Of a stretch of 56,401 nucleotides of DNA, positions 35,639 through 45,276 are shown piece after piece. The stretch's first letter is position 1. The number at the start of each line of letters is the position of its first letter. Source of the stretch: Flavobacteriales bacterium. Its GTDB lineage: Bacteria; Bacteroidota; Bacteroidia; Flavobacteriales_F; PHOS-HE28. Under the pieces are notes generated by a model that worked only from the letters and a program-made list of their open reading frames with translations, was not told the DNA's origin and did no database searches. The position numbers and the translations under genes were made by a program. The stretch is taken from the NCBI GenBank assembly GCA_016717305.1, contig JADKFY010000024.1, forward strand, positions 1 through 56,401, read 5' to 3'.

Positions 35639-36202
35639 TTACTTCTCGGCTGCGGGAGCGGGAGGTGCGATGCCCAATTGGTTGAACACGGACAGGCGGT
35701 CGAAGTGCAGGTAGGTCTTCACCAACTTGCCTTCCTTCACGTGCGCGTCCAGCATGAACAGCGCCGTGTAGGGTTTGCCCGTGGCCTTGTCCGTCGCCGA
35801 GTATTCGCCCCAGAATTGCACCCAATGACCTGGGTAAGCATTGCCCTCCGCGATCTGGATGGCTTGTGCAAAGGTCCTTTTGATGCGTTGATCCGACCGT
35901 GTGGAGTCGTGTTGCATCCATTGGTCGACGATGCCATCCACATCGGACGAATCAGCCGGTAGCCATGTGTTGTTCGCGTAGAATCCAGCACCAACGGAGG
36001 CACGGATCCCCGGTTCGTTCGCAGTGATCAGTGCATTGAGGTAGCCCTCCACGGCGGCAATGTTCGCGTCCGCTTCTGCGGGAATGGAGAAGACAGGGTG
36101 CTCGAAGTGCTCCACGACCGGCGGGCAAGGAGGCGGAGTGGTGCAAGCGGTAAGCAACAGGGCGGCGAGGGCGGAATTCAGCAGAGTGGTTTGCATGCGC
36201 AT
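35639..36202 (-). CDS. NTF2/SnoaL-like lipoprotein
   Basis: Start at 36202 (MRMQTTLLNSALAALLLTAC, lipobox LLTAC); earlier in-frame ATG at 36304 lies before a promoter box and is rejected. 187 residues. After a Pro-rich linker the mature protein has the pattern of a SnoaL/NTF2-like cone: helix AAVEGYLNALITANEPGIR, then strands GAGFYANNTWLP, WVQFWGEYSA, ALFMLDAHVKEGKLVKTYLHFD. Such domains bind small ligands or act as isomerases; the role here is unknown. It precedes the DUF6090 array by 87 bases and may lead the operon. Confidence 0.75.
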   Translation of the reverse strand: MRMQTTLLNSALAALLLTACTTPPPCPPVVEHFEHPVFSIPAEADANIAAVEGYLNALITANEPGIRASVGAGFYANNTWLPADSSDVDGIVDQWMQHDSTRSDQRIKRTFAQAIQIAEGNAYPGHWVQFWGEYSATDKATGKPYTALFMLDAHVKEGKLVKTYLHFDRLSVFNQLGIAPPAPAAEK

Positions 36203-36238
36203 GTTCTTCAGGTTTGGTAGTTTGAAAAGTGGACCTGC

Positions 36239-36246
36239 CAAAGATG
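36239..36246 (-). promoter_or_regulatory. -7 promoter box CATCTTTG
   Basis: The exact octamer on the minus strand, 36 bases upstream of the NTF2-like lipoprotein ATG. If real it is the best candidate promoter for the whole DUF6090 array. A TTTG lies further upstream at 36261-36264, though closer than the usual 17-23 base spacing. Confidence 0.45.
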
Positions 36247-36325
36247 ATCGACGCGGAACGCAAAGCACCTGGTAGAAATACGGGTTTACTCCACTGGATA
36301 CCATTCGTAATGGCGATCGATGACT

Positions 36326-36613
36326 TTACGAAAGCCGGGCCGACAACTCCGTTACGGCATCCTTGAGCTGTTCGCAAGCACGGGCCGCATCGCGGAAGAG
36401 CTCGGGTCGCGGTGTCAAAATGTTCTCGCGCAACGTATCCACCAGTACGCTCAGGCTTGCAGAACGAGGATCAGCGCTTATGCCGTGGTCCATCTGTTGT
36501 TCGATCTCCGAGATCAACTCATGGTCCAAATGTTCGCGCCGTAGTTCGGTCTGTAACATGATCACCGAACGACGTAGGCGTTTGAGTCGGCGAGCGAGAT
36601 CGAGGTCGTCCAT
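36326..36613 (-). CDS. Small helical hypothetical protein
   Basis: 95 residues, MDDLDLARRLKRLRRSVIMLQTELRREHLDHELISEIEQQ. Entirely helical and charged, no membrane segment. I recognise no family; a short three-helix bundle is all that can be inferred. A GATCTTCG box ends six bases before the ATG on the minus strand (near 36619-36626), which supports it being a real gene. It is divergent from the SET-domain gene. Confidence 0.5.
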   Translation of the reverse strand: MDDLDLARRLKRLRRSVIMLQTELRREHLDHELISEIEQQMDHGISADPRSASLSVLVDTLRENILTPRPELFRDAARACEQLKDAVTELSARLS

Positions 36614-36752
36614 CGGGGCGAAGATCGTGGTTCCGTTGGGTCTTGCTCACATTCCCTGATCCGCGTGGCGATCGAACGTAAGTGCATGTCTCTTGATCGC
36701 TCGAATGGATCTGCCTGTCCGAGCGTTCATCGAACCCGCAACAAGGTGATCT

Positions 36753-37199
36753 TTGAAGGAGAGCTATGTTCGCATCCGCATGTACCCCGATGGTATTCCG
36801 ATAGACGAAGCCGATTACCTCTACTCCGCCCTTTCCGGGCTACCAAATGCCGGGCAAGGTCTTTTCACGGCAATTCCCATTTACAAGGATGAGGTGATCG
36901 CCATTTACCGCGGAGAACGCCTTTCTGCCAAAGAAGCCAAGGAACGCGCTGATCAAGGCTTGGATCGCTACTTCATGGAACTTCCTGACGGCACCACCTT
37001 GGATGCCATGGGCGTGGAAGGATTCGCCAAGTTCGCCAATGATGCGCTAGGGAATTCAGGCAGCGCATTACGCAACAATGCCATGATCGCTTTGGATGAT
37101 GATGGTCGCGTGTGTCTTCGTGCCAAGCGACGCATCAGGGTAGGCGAGGAGGTACTATGCGGCTACGGCAAGCGCTATTGGCTGCGACATGGGGAGTAA
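36753..37199 (+). CDS. SET-domain protein (putative protein-lysine methyltransferase)
   Basis: 148 residues. The first start in the open frame is TTG at 36753 (a stop precedes it); the next is an ATG at 36780. SET motifs: GQGLFTAIPIYKDEVIAIYRGE (motif I), GFAKFANDALGNSGSALRNNAMI (the N-H region, with NN where NH is usual) and RVCLRAKRRIRVGEEVLCGYGKRYW (the final GEEVxxxYG motif with the catalytic Tyr). The product is short, like other bacterial single-domain SET proteins. Eukaryotic SET proteins transfer methyl groups from SAM to lysines; the bacterial target is unknown. The NN in place of NH is unusual. Confidence 0.8.
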   Translation: MKESYVRIRMYPDGIPIDEADYLYSALSGLPNAGQGLFTAIPIYKDEVIAIYRGERLSAKEAKERADQGLDRYFMELPDGTTLDAMGVEGFAKFANDALGNSGSALRNNAMIALDDDGRVCLRAKRRIRVGEEVLCGYGKRYWLRHGE

Positions 37200-37233
37200 T
37201 TGCAGAATGTCGTAACAGAACATCGTGCAATGA

Positions 37234-38685
37234 TCACACCCGCTCCAAGGTCTCCAACAAATACCCCCAGAATTTCTGCACGCTGCTGATCTGTGCGCGT
37301 TCGTCCGGTGAATGTGCACCTCGGATGGTGGGGCCGAATGATATCATCTCCATCTCCGGGTAATTGGTTCCGAGGATGCCACACTCCAAACCTGCATGGC
37401 AGGCCAATACATGCGGCTCGCTCTTGAATCGCTCGCGGTAGATGTCGGACATCAGTTTCACGATCTTGGCATCGGGACGGGGCGTCCAACCGGGGTATCC
37501 GCCTGTGAATTCAACTTTGGCGCCGATCAATTCAAACACAGCCTTGATCGCGTTGGCCTCGTCCATCTTCTCGCTGTCCACTGATCCGCGGGTAAGGCAC
37601 ATCACGGTGTAGTTGGCGTCCTTCAGCTCGATGCGTGCCACGTTGTTGCTGGTCTGCACCAAGTCCTCCACATCGGGGCTCATGCGATAGATGCCGCCGG
37701 GGCAAGCCTGGATCGCACGCAGGAAACGTCCTTGATCGGAAGGGGCCATCACCTTGTTGCTCAGATCCGCCGGGGTTAGCTCGATGGTCAGTTCCGGGTC
37801 GGTGGTCTTGTATTCGGAGGTGATCGTAGCCCGAAGCTTCTCGAAGTCCTTTGTGAACGTATCCACGTTGTCCGCAGGCAGGCCAATGCTGGCAACACTC
37901 TCGCGCGGGATCGCATTGCGCAAACTGCCGCCCTCGATCGTGGCGACCCTGATGCCATGCTTCTCGTTCTCCAGCAGGATCCTGTTCATCAGCTTGTTCG
38001 CATTGCCGCGCCCAAGGTGGATCTCCGTACCCGAGTGGCCGCCCATCAATCCTTTTACCGATAGGCGAAATCCCTTGATCCCATCAGGTGCAGCTTCCGC
38101 AGAGTACGTGCCTTTCGCGGTCACATCAACGCCACCGGCGCAACCGATCGTGAGCTCATTGTCCTCTTCGGTGTCAAGGTTCAGCAGGATGTGCGCGTCC
38201 AAAAGGCCACCTTTCAGCTCGAAGGCGCCGGTCATGCCCGTTTCTTCATCAATGGTGAAGAGTGCTTCCAATGGCGGATGGGGGATGTCGGTGGAAGCGA
38301 GCAGCGTCATGATGGTCGCTACACCGATGCCATTGTCAGCACCCAGTGTGGTTCCTTCCGCCTTCACCCAATCACCCTCCACCTTCATGCGGATACCATC
38401 AGTGTCGAAGTTGAACTGCGTGTCATTGTTCTTCTGATGCACCATGGCCAAGTGGCTCTGCAAAGCCACCGGTGTTTCCTTCTCCTTGCCTTTGGTGCCG
38501 GGCTTCTTGATGATCACGTTGCCGGCTTGGTCCACTTGCGTTTGCAACCCGAGGTCCTCACCGAACTTTTTGATGAACGCGATCACCCGTTCCTCCTTCT
38601 TGCTCGGCCTCGGCACGGCGTTGAGGTCGGCAAAGTGGTTCCAAAGTGCTTTCGGTTCAAGGGCTCGGATGGATTCGTTCATCAT
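37234..38685 (-). CDS. pepD: Cytosolic dipeptidase PepD-like (M20), catalytic Asp replaced by Ala
   Basis: 483 residues of the aminoacyl-histidine dipeptidase subfamily (MEROPS M20.007 type), which cleaves Xaa-His and other dipeptides. Motifs seen: LQSHLAMVHQKN (H78), GADNGIG (D117, bridging), DEETGMTGA (E147 base and E148 metal), NLDTEEDNELTIG (D171 metal) and TIRGAHSPDE (His about 458). In the family the first motif is HxD; here the third residue is Ala80 (GCC). A GCC/GAC single-base difference could be an error or make the enzyme inactive. Other regions (GHSGTEIHLGRGNANK lid) are intact, the length is normal and there is no signal peptide. Start MMNES at 38685 or 38682. Confidence 0.9.
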   Translation of the reverse strand: MMNESIRALEPKALWNHFADLNAVPRPSKKEERVIAFIKKFGEDLGLQTQVDQAGNVIIKKPGTKGKEKETPVALQSHLAMVHQKNNDTQFNFDTDGIRMKVEGDWVKAEGTTLGADNGIGVATIMTLLASTDIPHPPLEALFTIDEETGMTGAFELKGGLLDAHILLNLDTEEDNELTIGCAGGVDVTAKGTYSAEAAPDGIKGFRLSVKGLMGGHSGTEIHLGRGNANKLMNRILLENEKHGIRVATIEGGSLRNAIPRESVASIGLPADNVDTFTKDFEKLRATITSEYKTTDPELTIELTPADLSNKVMAPSDQGRFLRAIQACPGGIYRMSPDVEDLVQTSNNVARIELKDANYTVMCLTRGSVDSEKMDEANAIKAVFELIGAKVEFTGGYPGWTPRPDAKIVKLMSDIYRERFKSEPHVLACHAGLECGILGTNYPEMEMISFGPTIRGAHSPDERAQISSVQKFWGYLLETLERV

Positions 38686-38943
38686 GTAGAAGGTTCAGTG
38701 TGGAGAGTTGATAACGGTCGTCCGCCGCAAGGTACTTCACGTTGAAGAACGTGGGTCAAGAAGGTGGCGTTCAGGTCAATGCACCTTGCAGGCCTTGGTA
38801 TCGCAGGGGTTTTGGCATTTCTCCATACTCACTTGGAGTGAAGTAAGTTCTTTGGATGAACCTGTGGATTTACTTGCCCAATGCACATACTCTATTGACG
38901 AAGGGTCCTTCATCGTAGTAATTTTCTAGCCAACAAAGCTCCT

Positions 38944-41724
38944 ATGAAGAAAATCCAAACGCTCTCCCTCGCCGTATTCATCGCCATTTCGGCCCAAGCG
39001 CAGATCACCGTAACGCAAGCGGAAATGCCGCATTCCGGCGATCAGCTCTCCCGGGTGAAGGCAGTAACGAACCCGTTCATCAACTATGGTGCAACCGGTC
39101 CTTCATACACATGGAATTTCGGCAACCTTGCTGCGGATGGAAATGATGTGACCAACTACCAGACGGTCGCATCCACCAACTTCGTGTACGCGATCGTCTA
39201 TGCGGACCTGTTCTTCAACGACAACAGGGCCAACCATGCGAAGCCGGGAACGGACCTGCCGTTCAGCAATTTGCTTCCGTTGGACAACCCGTACACTTTT
39301 CGGTACCGATCCAACTCGACGTACAGGACCGTTGGGTTTTTGGTGCGGAGGTGAGCGGCATACCGCTCCCGATCATTTTTGATGAGCACGACGAGATCTA
39401 CCGGTTGCCATTGAGCTTTGGAAATACGAGCAGCTCCCACAGCAGCTACCATATCGACATACCCAATGTCGGCTATTATGGATTTGAACAAGACCGCACG
39501 AACATTGTGGACGGATGGGGTGTGATCACTACGCCCGGCGGTGTTTTCGATGTGTTGCGTGTAAAGACCACGCTGGCCATGAGCGACAGCATCGGTGGCT
39601 TCGCGATCGATCGGCCTGTAGTGCGCGAGTACAAATGGTTGGCCCAAGGACTGAGAGTTCCCGTTCTGCAAGTGAACACAACTTCTCTTTTCGGGACTGA
39701 AGTGGTCACTGCGATCTACTATTACGATGTTCCACGCAGCATTCAAGTTGTGGCACCGCTTGCGAATACCATTTGCCCGGGAGCTACTGTTGCCGTGAAC
39801 TACACGATCACAGGCGCGTTCAATACAGGAGGGATCTTCGTTCCTGCGAACCACTTCACAGCCCAACTATCAGATGCCACTGGAAGCTTTGCTGCACCGG
39901 TGAATATCGGAGACGTTACGTCCACTGTATCGGGGGCGATCAACGCCACCATACCGATCTCCACGCCAGGAGGAAGTGCATATCGTATCCGGGTGATCAG
40001 CACCAGTCCGGGCTTCACGGGTACCAGTAATGCATTCCCGATCACCATCGGTGGAACAACCGTGGCTGAGATCAGTGCAGCAGGATCTACGCTTATTTGC
40101 ACAGGCGATGAACTGATGCTAACGGCTGTTGGAGGACCTTCCTACCAATGGCAGTTGGATGGTGGGGATATCATCGGTGCAACGGAAGCGAACTATTCGG
40201 CAACACAAGCCGGCATGTATACGGTGGTGGTCAATAATTCATGTGGGTTGGCCACATCGAACACGGTCACTGTTGAAGTGAACAGCCCGCCACTGCAATC
40301 GCTGGATCTTACTGAAGTGGTGATCTGCCCCGGACAAGGTGCTACCATTTCTTCAACAGATCTCAGTGGTCAAACGCCGCTCGGCTACCAGTGGTTCTTG
40401 AATGATGCGCCGATCGTCGGTGCGACCGATCCGATGATCACCGCTACGTTGGGTGGCATTTACACCGTGGAGGCAACGAACGGCGCAACGGGCTGCAGTT
40501 TCACCACCGAAGGCGTTCTTGCAACGGTCGATGTGGTAGCTGTTCCGACGATCATTTCCGATGGTCCCACATCGTTCTGTGCAGGAGATGCAGTGCAACT
40601 AACGGCCGATGCTGCGGGATCCGCGAGCTATCAATGGTATGTGGACGGAGGCTTGGTAGTTGATGCAACGGGATCAGAATTACTTGTTGAAGCGCCCGGC
40701 GAGTACACGGTCGTGGCCACCAACGGAAACGGATGCATTTCGGTCGCGAGTCAAGGTGTCACCGTTTCCTTGCTCCCCATTCCGGATACCCAAACTATTA
40801 CGGTTGACGGGCCGACTACTTTCTGCTCAGGAGCTTCAGTGGAATTGGGAATTCCAGCAACCGCTAACAGCGTGCAATGGTTCGCTAACGGAGATCCCAT
40901 GGTGGGAGCGGAAGATACTTTGCTCACTGTAGTGGAAGGTGGTGAATACACCGTCGTGATCACGGTGCTCAATGGATGTCCATCCGCTGCAAGCGATGCG
41001 ATCACGGTCGTGGTGGATGCATCACCCGCTGTTCCTGTGCTGTCGTCAACCGAACCGACCACCTTCTGTTCCGGCGGCGGCTCCACGTTGTTGGCCGTTG
41101 CGGATGCGGGTGAATACGCGTGGTTCCTGAATGGCACGGAGATCTCCGGTGCAAATTCATTACAGCTAAGTGTGTTCGATGAAGGAGATTATTCCATGAC
41201 CGTTACCAGTGCCAACGGTTGCAGCGCAACCAGTGCAACCACTGTGGTGGTGGTGAACCCTTTGCCGACAGCACCTGTGATCACGATGTCCTTCGATTCC
41301 TTGTTGGCAAGTGGTACAGGAATGTTCCAGTGGTTCTTGAACGGCCTTCCGATCACCGGTGCAATGGATGCGTGGTGGATCCCAACTGCTGACGGGACAT
41401 ACACGGTACGTATCGTTGATACGAACGGATGTATGAACACCTCTGAAGGATTCGTGTTCCTCACGACATCAATTCCGGCATTGCGCACGCCAACGCTCCA
41501 GGTGATGCCGAACCCTTCCAACGGATCCTTTACGATCCAAGTACCAAATGCTGGAGGCCGAGCTTTCGAGATCAATGGATGCAACTGGCAAATGCGTGCT
41601 GACCGGCAGCCTCACGGATACACGCACTGTGGTTGATCTTGGCCACGCGCAAAGTGGCGTTTATTTCTTGCGGATGTTACAGAGCGGCAACACACCTGTC
41701 ATACGGATCGTGATATCGCATTGA
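38944..41724 (+). CDS. Secreted Ig-repeat protein with T9SS sorting domain (two frameshifts)
   Basis: Starts MKKIQTLSLAVFIAISAQA (Sec signal). The frame changes at a TTTTT run near 39337 (RTVGF then GAEVSGIPLP), and again near 41558 (VPNA then the ELSRSMDATGKCVLTG frame). The corrected product is about 926 residues: an N-terminal domain with FIDYGATGP-type segments (about 1-260), then five or six Ig-like repeats of the form SYQWxxDGxxIxGATxxxYxAxxxGxYTVVVxNxxGC, and a type A T9SS tail (VMPNPSNGSFTIQV to GVYFLRMLQSGNTPVIRIVI). Expected to be exported across the outer membrane and displayed; adhesin-like role inferred. Homopolymer positions suggest the frameshifts are errors. Confidence 0.85.
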
Positions 41725-41740
41725 TCAGGTCGGAACCGAA

Positions 41741-41774
41741 GAACGCCCTCTTCCTTAACTGGATGGGGGCGTTC
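41741..41774 (+). terminator. Terminator hairpin after the Ig-repeat gene
   Basis: GAACGCCC (41741-41748) pairs with GGGCGTTC (41767-41774) and is followed by TCATTT. It sits 17 bases past the stop. Confidence 0.6.
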
Positions 41775-41901
41775 TCATTTCGAGCAATCCACTCCCGGAA
41801 AAGGCGCGTAGTTCACCACGGTGCTCGAACTTACATCAGTATCATTCTTTTCTTTTTCAATAGTCCCGTTCAACGGCTTCCAAGGAACATGCCGTGCGGA
41901 T

Positions 41902-41909
41902 TAGCTTCG
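41902..41909 (+). promoter_or_regulatory. -7 promoter box TAGCTTCG
   Basis: An exact TAnnTTCG match ending four bases before the ATG at 41914. Confidence 0.4.
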
Positions 41910-41913
41910 CCCT

Positions 41914-43158
41914 ATGACACACAGAACGCTATTGCTTCTATCCGGTTTCCTGGTCCTGGCCGCTTGCAACATTCCGCGGAAGATGGAAAAGGCGAATACG
42001 AAAGCCTATGTGAAGAACGATCTGGTGCAGCGCACCTTCACGGATGCTGCGGGCCCACACTTCACATGGGTGAGCAAGGACCTTTCCACCAGTACGAAAC
42101 CCAAGTTGCTCTTGGTGCATGGGATCATGAGCAGCAGTGCCATGTGGTCCGGCAATTTGGCCGGGTTGGGAAAGAACTTCGAATTGATAGTCCCTGATCT
42201 GATCGGCCATGGGCGTAGCACCAAGCAATGGAGCGGGAACAGCATCGAACAGCAGGTCGCACACCTTGCTTTGATCCTCGACAGTATAGGGGCGCGGGAA
42301 CCTGTGTACGTGGTGGGCAATTCCTACGGAGGTGCCATCGCGGCCAACTTCGCGGAACAGCATCCGGAACGTGTACGGGCCTTGGTGATCTATGATGGTC
42401 CGGCCAGCGACTACACCGTGGCTCTTGCGGACAGTGTTGCTCGCTCAGTCGGCGCGGCGGACCTGAAGACCTTGTTCAGCCCGCAGACCCCTGACGAGCA
42501 ATACCGCCTGATGAGCATGGCCATGTATGAGCCGCCAAAAGTGCCCGGCTTCGCACGCAAACAATTGTTCGAGCATTTCGCTGGTATGCAGCAGGGCTAC
42601 CTCGGTTTGTTGCAGGACCTCTTGGACCGTGAGGACGCCTATGCTACGAAACGTTACATGTGGACAATGCCCACGTATGTGATATGGGGCGAAGGTGACC
42701 GACTGATCCCCGCCAGCGTAGGCCGTGGAATTGCTGCGCGTAACAGACTTCCGAATGACCATTTGATCATGATCGCAAAGGCCGGTCATGTGGCAAACGT
42801 AGAGCAGCGATCGATCTTCGAGGGACATCTGGAACGCATCCTGCAAGACGGCCCTTGCGTGGACCAAACTTGGATCGATCCCGGCCCTTGTACCCGGGAA
42901 TACATGCCTTTGTGTGGTTGCGACAACATCACATACGGGAACCTGTGCGAAGCTTGGCGTGCTGGGGTGCGCGTCTTCGCCCAAGGGCCTTGTGTCGATG
43001 CACCTTGCCCGGATCCCGTCTTGCGCGCGTTGCACAAGGACGACCTATGCACCATGGACTACGCACCAGTTTGCGGCTGCGACGCGAAAACTTATTCGAA
43101 CGCCTGCATGGCCGCGCAAGCAGGAGTGAAGGTGGTGAGCGAAGGTGAGTGCAAATAA
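41914..43158 (+). CDS. Alpha/beta hydrolase lipoprotein fused to two Kazal-type domains
   Basis: 414 residues. Lipoprotein signal with Cys18 (LVLAAC). Alpha/beta hydrolase core: HGIMSSSAMW (HG oxyanion), Ser137 in VGNSYGG, Asp262 in WGEGDRLIP, His292 in AGHVAN; the triad is complete. After residue ~312 two Cys-rich modules follow: CVDQTWIDPGPCTREYMPLCGC...YGNLCEAWRAGV...C (315-360) and CPDPVLRAL...LCTMDYAPVCGCDAKTYSNACMAAQAGV...C (365-413). Both match the Kazal serine-protease-inhibitor pattern (C...C-x-x-x-Y-x-P-[LV]-C-G-C-D...T-Y-x-N-x-C). An enzyme carrying its own protease inhibitors is unusual. Both domains would face outward from the lipid anchor. Confidence 0.9.
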   Translation: MTHRTLLLLSGFLVLAACNIPRKMEKANTKAYVKNDLVQRTFTDAAGPHFTWVSKDLSTSTKPKLLLVHGIMSSSAMWSGNLAGLGKNFELIVPDLIGHGRSTKQWSGNSIEQQVAHLALILDSIGAREPVYVVGNSYGGAIAANFAEQHPERVRALVIYDGPASDYTVALADSVARSVGAADLKTLFSPQTPDEQYRLMSMAMYEPPKVPGFARKQLFEHFAGMQQGYLGLLQDLLDREDAYATKRYMWTMPTYVIWGEGDRLIPASVGRGIAARNRLPNDHLIMIAKAGHVANVEQRSIFEGHLERILQDGPCVDQTWIDPGPCTREYMPLCGCDNITYGNLCEAWRAGVRVFAQGPCVDAPCPDPVLRALHKDDLCTMDYAPVCGCDAKTYSNACMAAQAGVKVVSEGECK

Positions 43159-43273
43159 GAAGCATCGAGGAGCTCGGACCGGTCCTATCGTGCTTCTGTA
43201 CAATACGTAGGTGGTATACGCTTGAGGTAGAGAGGTGTCGAACAATGGACGGAAGGAAGTTGTTCTTTCGGCC

Positions 43274-43966
43274 ATGAACAACGAACCGGTCCTTATCGTC
43301 GGTGGAAGTAGCGGCATTGGAAAGCGCACCGCGGAATTGCTCCTTGCCGCTGGCCGCCGCGTGATCACAGTGGGGCGTAGCGATGAAGTTCCTTCAGGGG
43401 TTGAGCTTCACATAACTCACGATGTCCTGCTGGGTCCTCTGCCTTCGTCACAGTTGCCTCATGCATTGGGCGGACTGGTCTATTGTCCTGGCAGCATCGA
43501 CCTGAAACCGGTCCGTTCCATCAAGGTGGAGGATCTCCGAGCCGCACTTGAGTTGAACGTTGTTGGTGCACTCTCAACGATACAGTCTTGCTTGCCCGCG
43601 TTGAAGATGGAGCCTGCATCATGCATCGTTTTGTTCAGCACAGTTGCGGTACAACGTGGTCTGCCTTTCCATGCAGGTGTATCAGCTGCGAAGGGAGCGG
43701 TAGAAGGGCTAACGCGCGCCTTGGCCGCTGAGTTGGCACCAACAGTTCGTGTGAATTGCATAGCGCCTGGACTAACACGCACGCCCCTTGCAGAGAAGTT
43801 GTTGAGCACTGCCGACAAAGCGCAAGCTTCGGCGGATCGACACCCGATGAAACGCATTGGAGAGCCCGATGATATCGCAGCGACGGTCCAATTTCTGTTG
43901 TCCCCAAATGCCAGTTGGATCACTGGTCAGGTGTGGGGCGTTGATGGTGGCATGAGCGCGATCTGA
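43274..43966 (+). CDS. SDR-family oxidoreductase with atypical active site
   Basis: Start at 43274 (MNNEPVLIVGGSSGIGKRT); a GTG at 43235 would add 13 non-family residues. 230 residues. Nucleotide-binding GGSSGIG and LVYCPGSID (NNAG-like position altered) are present, then LFSTVAVQRG (catalytic Ser). The usual YxxxK reads VSAAK in HAGVSAAKGAVEGL, so the Tyr is Val; Lys is retained. The end NASWITGQVWGVDGG is typical. Loss of Tyr suggests either a non-reducing member or a different chemistry; the same substitution may be shared by a subfamily. Substrate is unknown. Confidence 0.85.
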   Translation: MNNEPVLIVGGSSGIGKRTAELLLAAGRRVITVGRSDEVPSGVELHITHDVLLGPLPSSQLPHALGGLVYCPGSIDLKPVRSIKVEDLRAALELNVVGALSTIQSCLPALKMEPASCIVLFSTVAVQRGLPFHAGVSAAKGAVEGLTRALAAELAPTVRVNCIAPGLTRTPLAEKLLSTADKAQASADRHPMKRIGEPDDIAATVQFLLSPNASWITGQVWGVDGGMSAI

Positions 43967-44271
43967 AGATGCGTACCGTCCTGTCCGTCCTCTTGTTATA
44001 CCATTTCGCAGTAAGGAGTGTGCTAGAGATGCGCCGTGATCTTTTCGCATGGCGATACGGCAGGGTCGTTGCAACGCCGAAGGCGTGGACCGCAGGGTGC
44101 GAAGCAACCGAGGGCCGGAGCTACGGAACGATCCTGTCGGAGAAGCCAGGTGGAAAGAGCACAAGTAGATCGGCCTAAGCCGTACTGCGAGATGGTATTA
44201 GTTATCGGATCAGCATAGCGGCCCTAGCTCAACGTGTGGGGTTCGGCCTGGATGCGGAGTGTTCCGATCTT
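43967..44271. other. Intergenic with a short hairpin-rich segment
   Basis: No coding signature. Between about 44065 and 44125 there are nested short palindromes (for example ACGCC-GAA-GGCGT at 44074-44086 and GTTGC/GCAAC arms), possibly the remains of a small repeat. Otherwise nothing is seen. Confidence 0.4.
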
Positions 44272-45033
44272 TCACTTCGTTCGCGCCAATGCTTCAAGTA
44301 TGTCCCTAGGTTCAGCACGTTCGCGATAGTCTGCATGCAGGAACGCATAGGTGATCACGCCATCGGTCCCGATAACGTACGTAGCTGCAAGTGGAAGCTC
44401 GTTGGACGCGTCCCCGTTGAATTCGTGCAGCCCAAAACTCTCTTGGTAGCTCTTCGCTACTTCGTCCGTTAGTTTGAAGACCACACCATACTGACGTGCA
44501 ACACCATTGCCCGCATCGCTAAGGATCTCGAATTCGAGGTCGTTCTTCTCCGCGGTGGTGAGCGAGCTATCTGGACGCTCGGGGGTGAGTGCGATCAGCG
44601 TGCCTCCGGCCGCTTTGAATTTCGGAAGATCCTCTTGCAAACGCGCAAGGGTCAGGTTGCAGTAAGGGCACCATCCGCCACGGTACCAAGTCAGGACAAC
44701 AGGGCCATTGGCCAACAAGTGCTTCAATTCAACGGGAGCGCCCCAAGCATTGGGTAGTGTGAAGAAGACCGCTGTATCACCCACTTGCTTCGCAGTACCT
44801 AGTATGCCACTATTCTCGACGGACGCAATGCCTTCTGCGTAAATGCGCTTCTTCTCGTCCGTGGCACGTTCCTCGAAAGCAGCGCGTTTCGCGTTCAGCG
44901 TGTCCGCCAATGGTGTGTACGTTTCTGTCACGATCATTTCTGGTCCTACTTCGGTAGCTGTTCCTGGGGCTGGTTCGCTGCATGCGAAGAACACGAAGGA
45001 TACGATCGCAGGGCCATAGATGCGCTTGTTCAT
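44272..45033 (-). CDS. Peroxiredoxin-like lipoprotein (AhpC/TSA family)
   Basis: 253 residues. Lipoprotein signal with lipobox FFAC. Charged linker, then a helix with RAAFEERATDEKKRIYAEGI. The thioredoxin fold has LTWYRGGWCPYCNLTLARL: CxxC in the YRGGWCPYC context, typical of peroxiredoxin-like (AhpC/TSA-related) proteins, with RQYGVVFKLTDEVAKSY and LPLAATYVIGTDGVITYAFL following. Probably reduces peroxides or acts as a thiol oxidoreductase at the periplasmic face. It is a stand-alone gene. Confidence 0.85.
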   Translation of the reverse strand: MNKRIYGPAIVSFVFFACSEPAPGTATEVGPEMIVTETYTPLADTLNAKRAAFEERATDEKKRIYAEGIASVENSGILGTAKQVGDTAVFFTLPNAWGAPVELKHLLANGPVVLTWYRGGWCPYCNLTLARLQEDLPKFKAAGGTLIALTPERPDSSLTTAEKNDLEFEILSDAGNGVARQYGVVFKLTDEVAKSYQESFGLHEFNGDASNELPLAATYVIGTDGVITYAFLHADYRERAEPRDILEALARTK

Positions 45034-45276
45034 GAGTGCAAATTACTCAACATGGAAGAAGACTTCTTTCGACGGTACCTCTTACGCTAATGTTCTGTGC
45101 GAATGAAGAGGATCAAACTCCGTAGCGTTTTGGTGGTCTTGCGGTCGTTCAGGAGGGCAATGGAAAATGAATGATCCGCCGAACCTTTCTTTTCAGGGTC
45201 TATCAACAGCCGACCTCCAGTACCACGATCATGCTATACCATGGCACGCCATCAAATCGCAACTTTGCCGGTCTTA

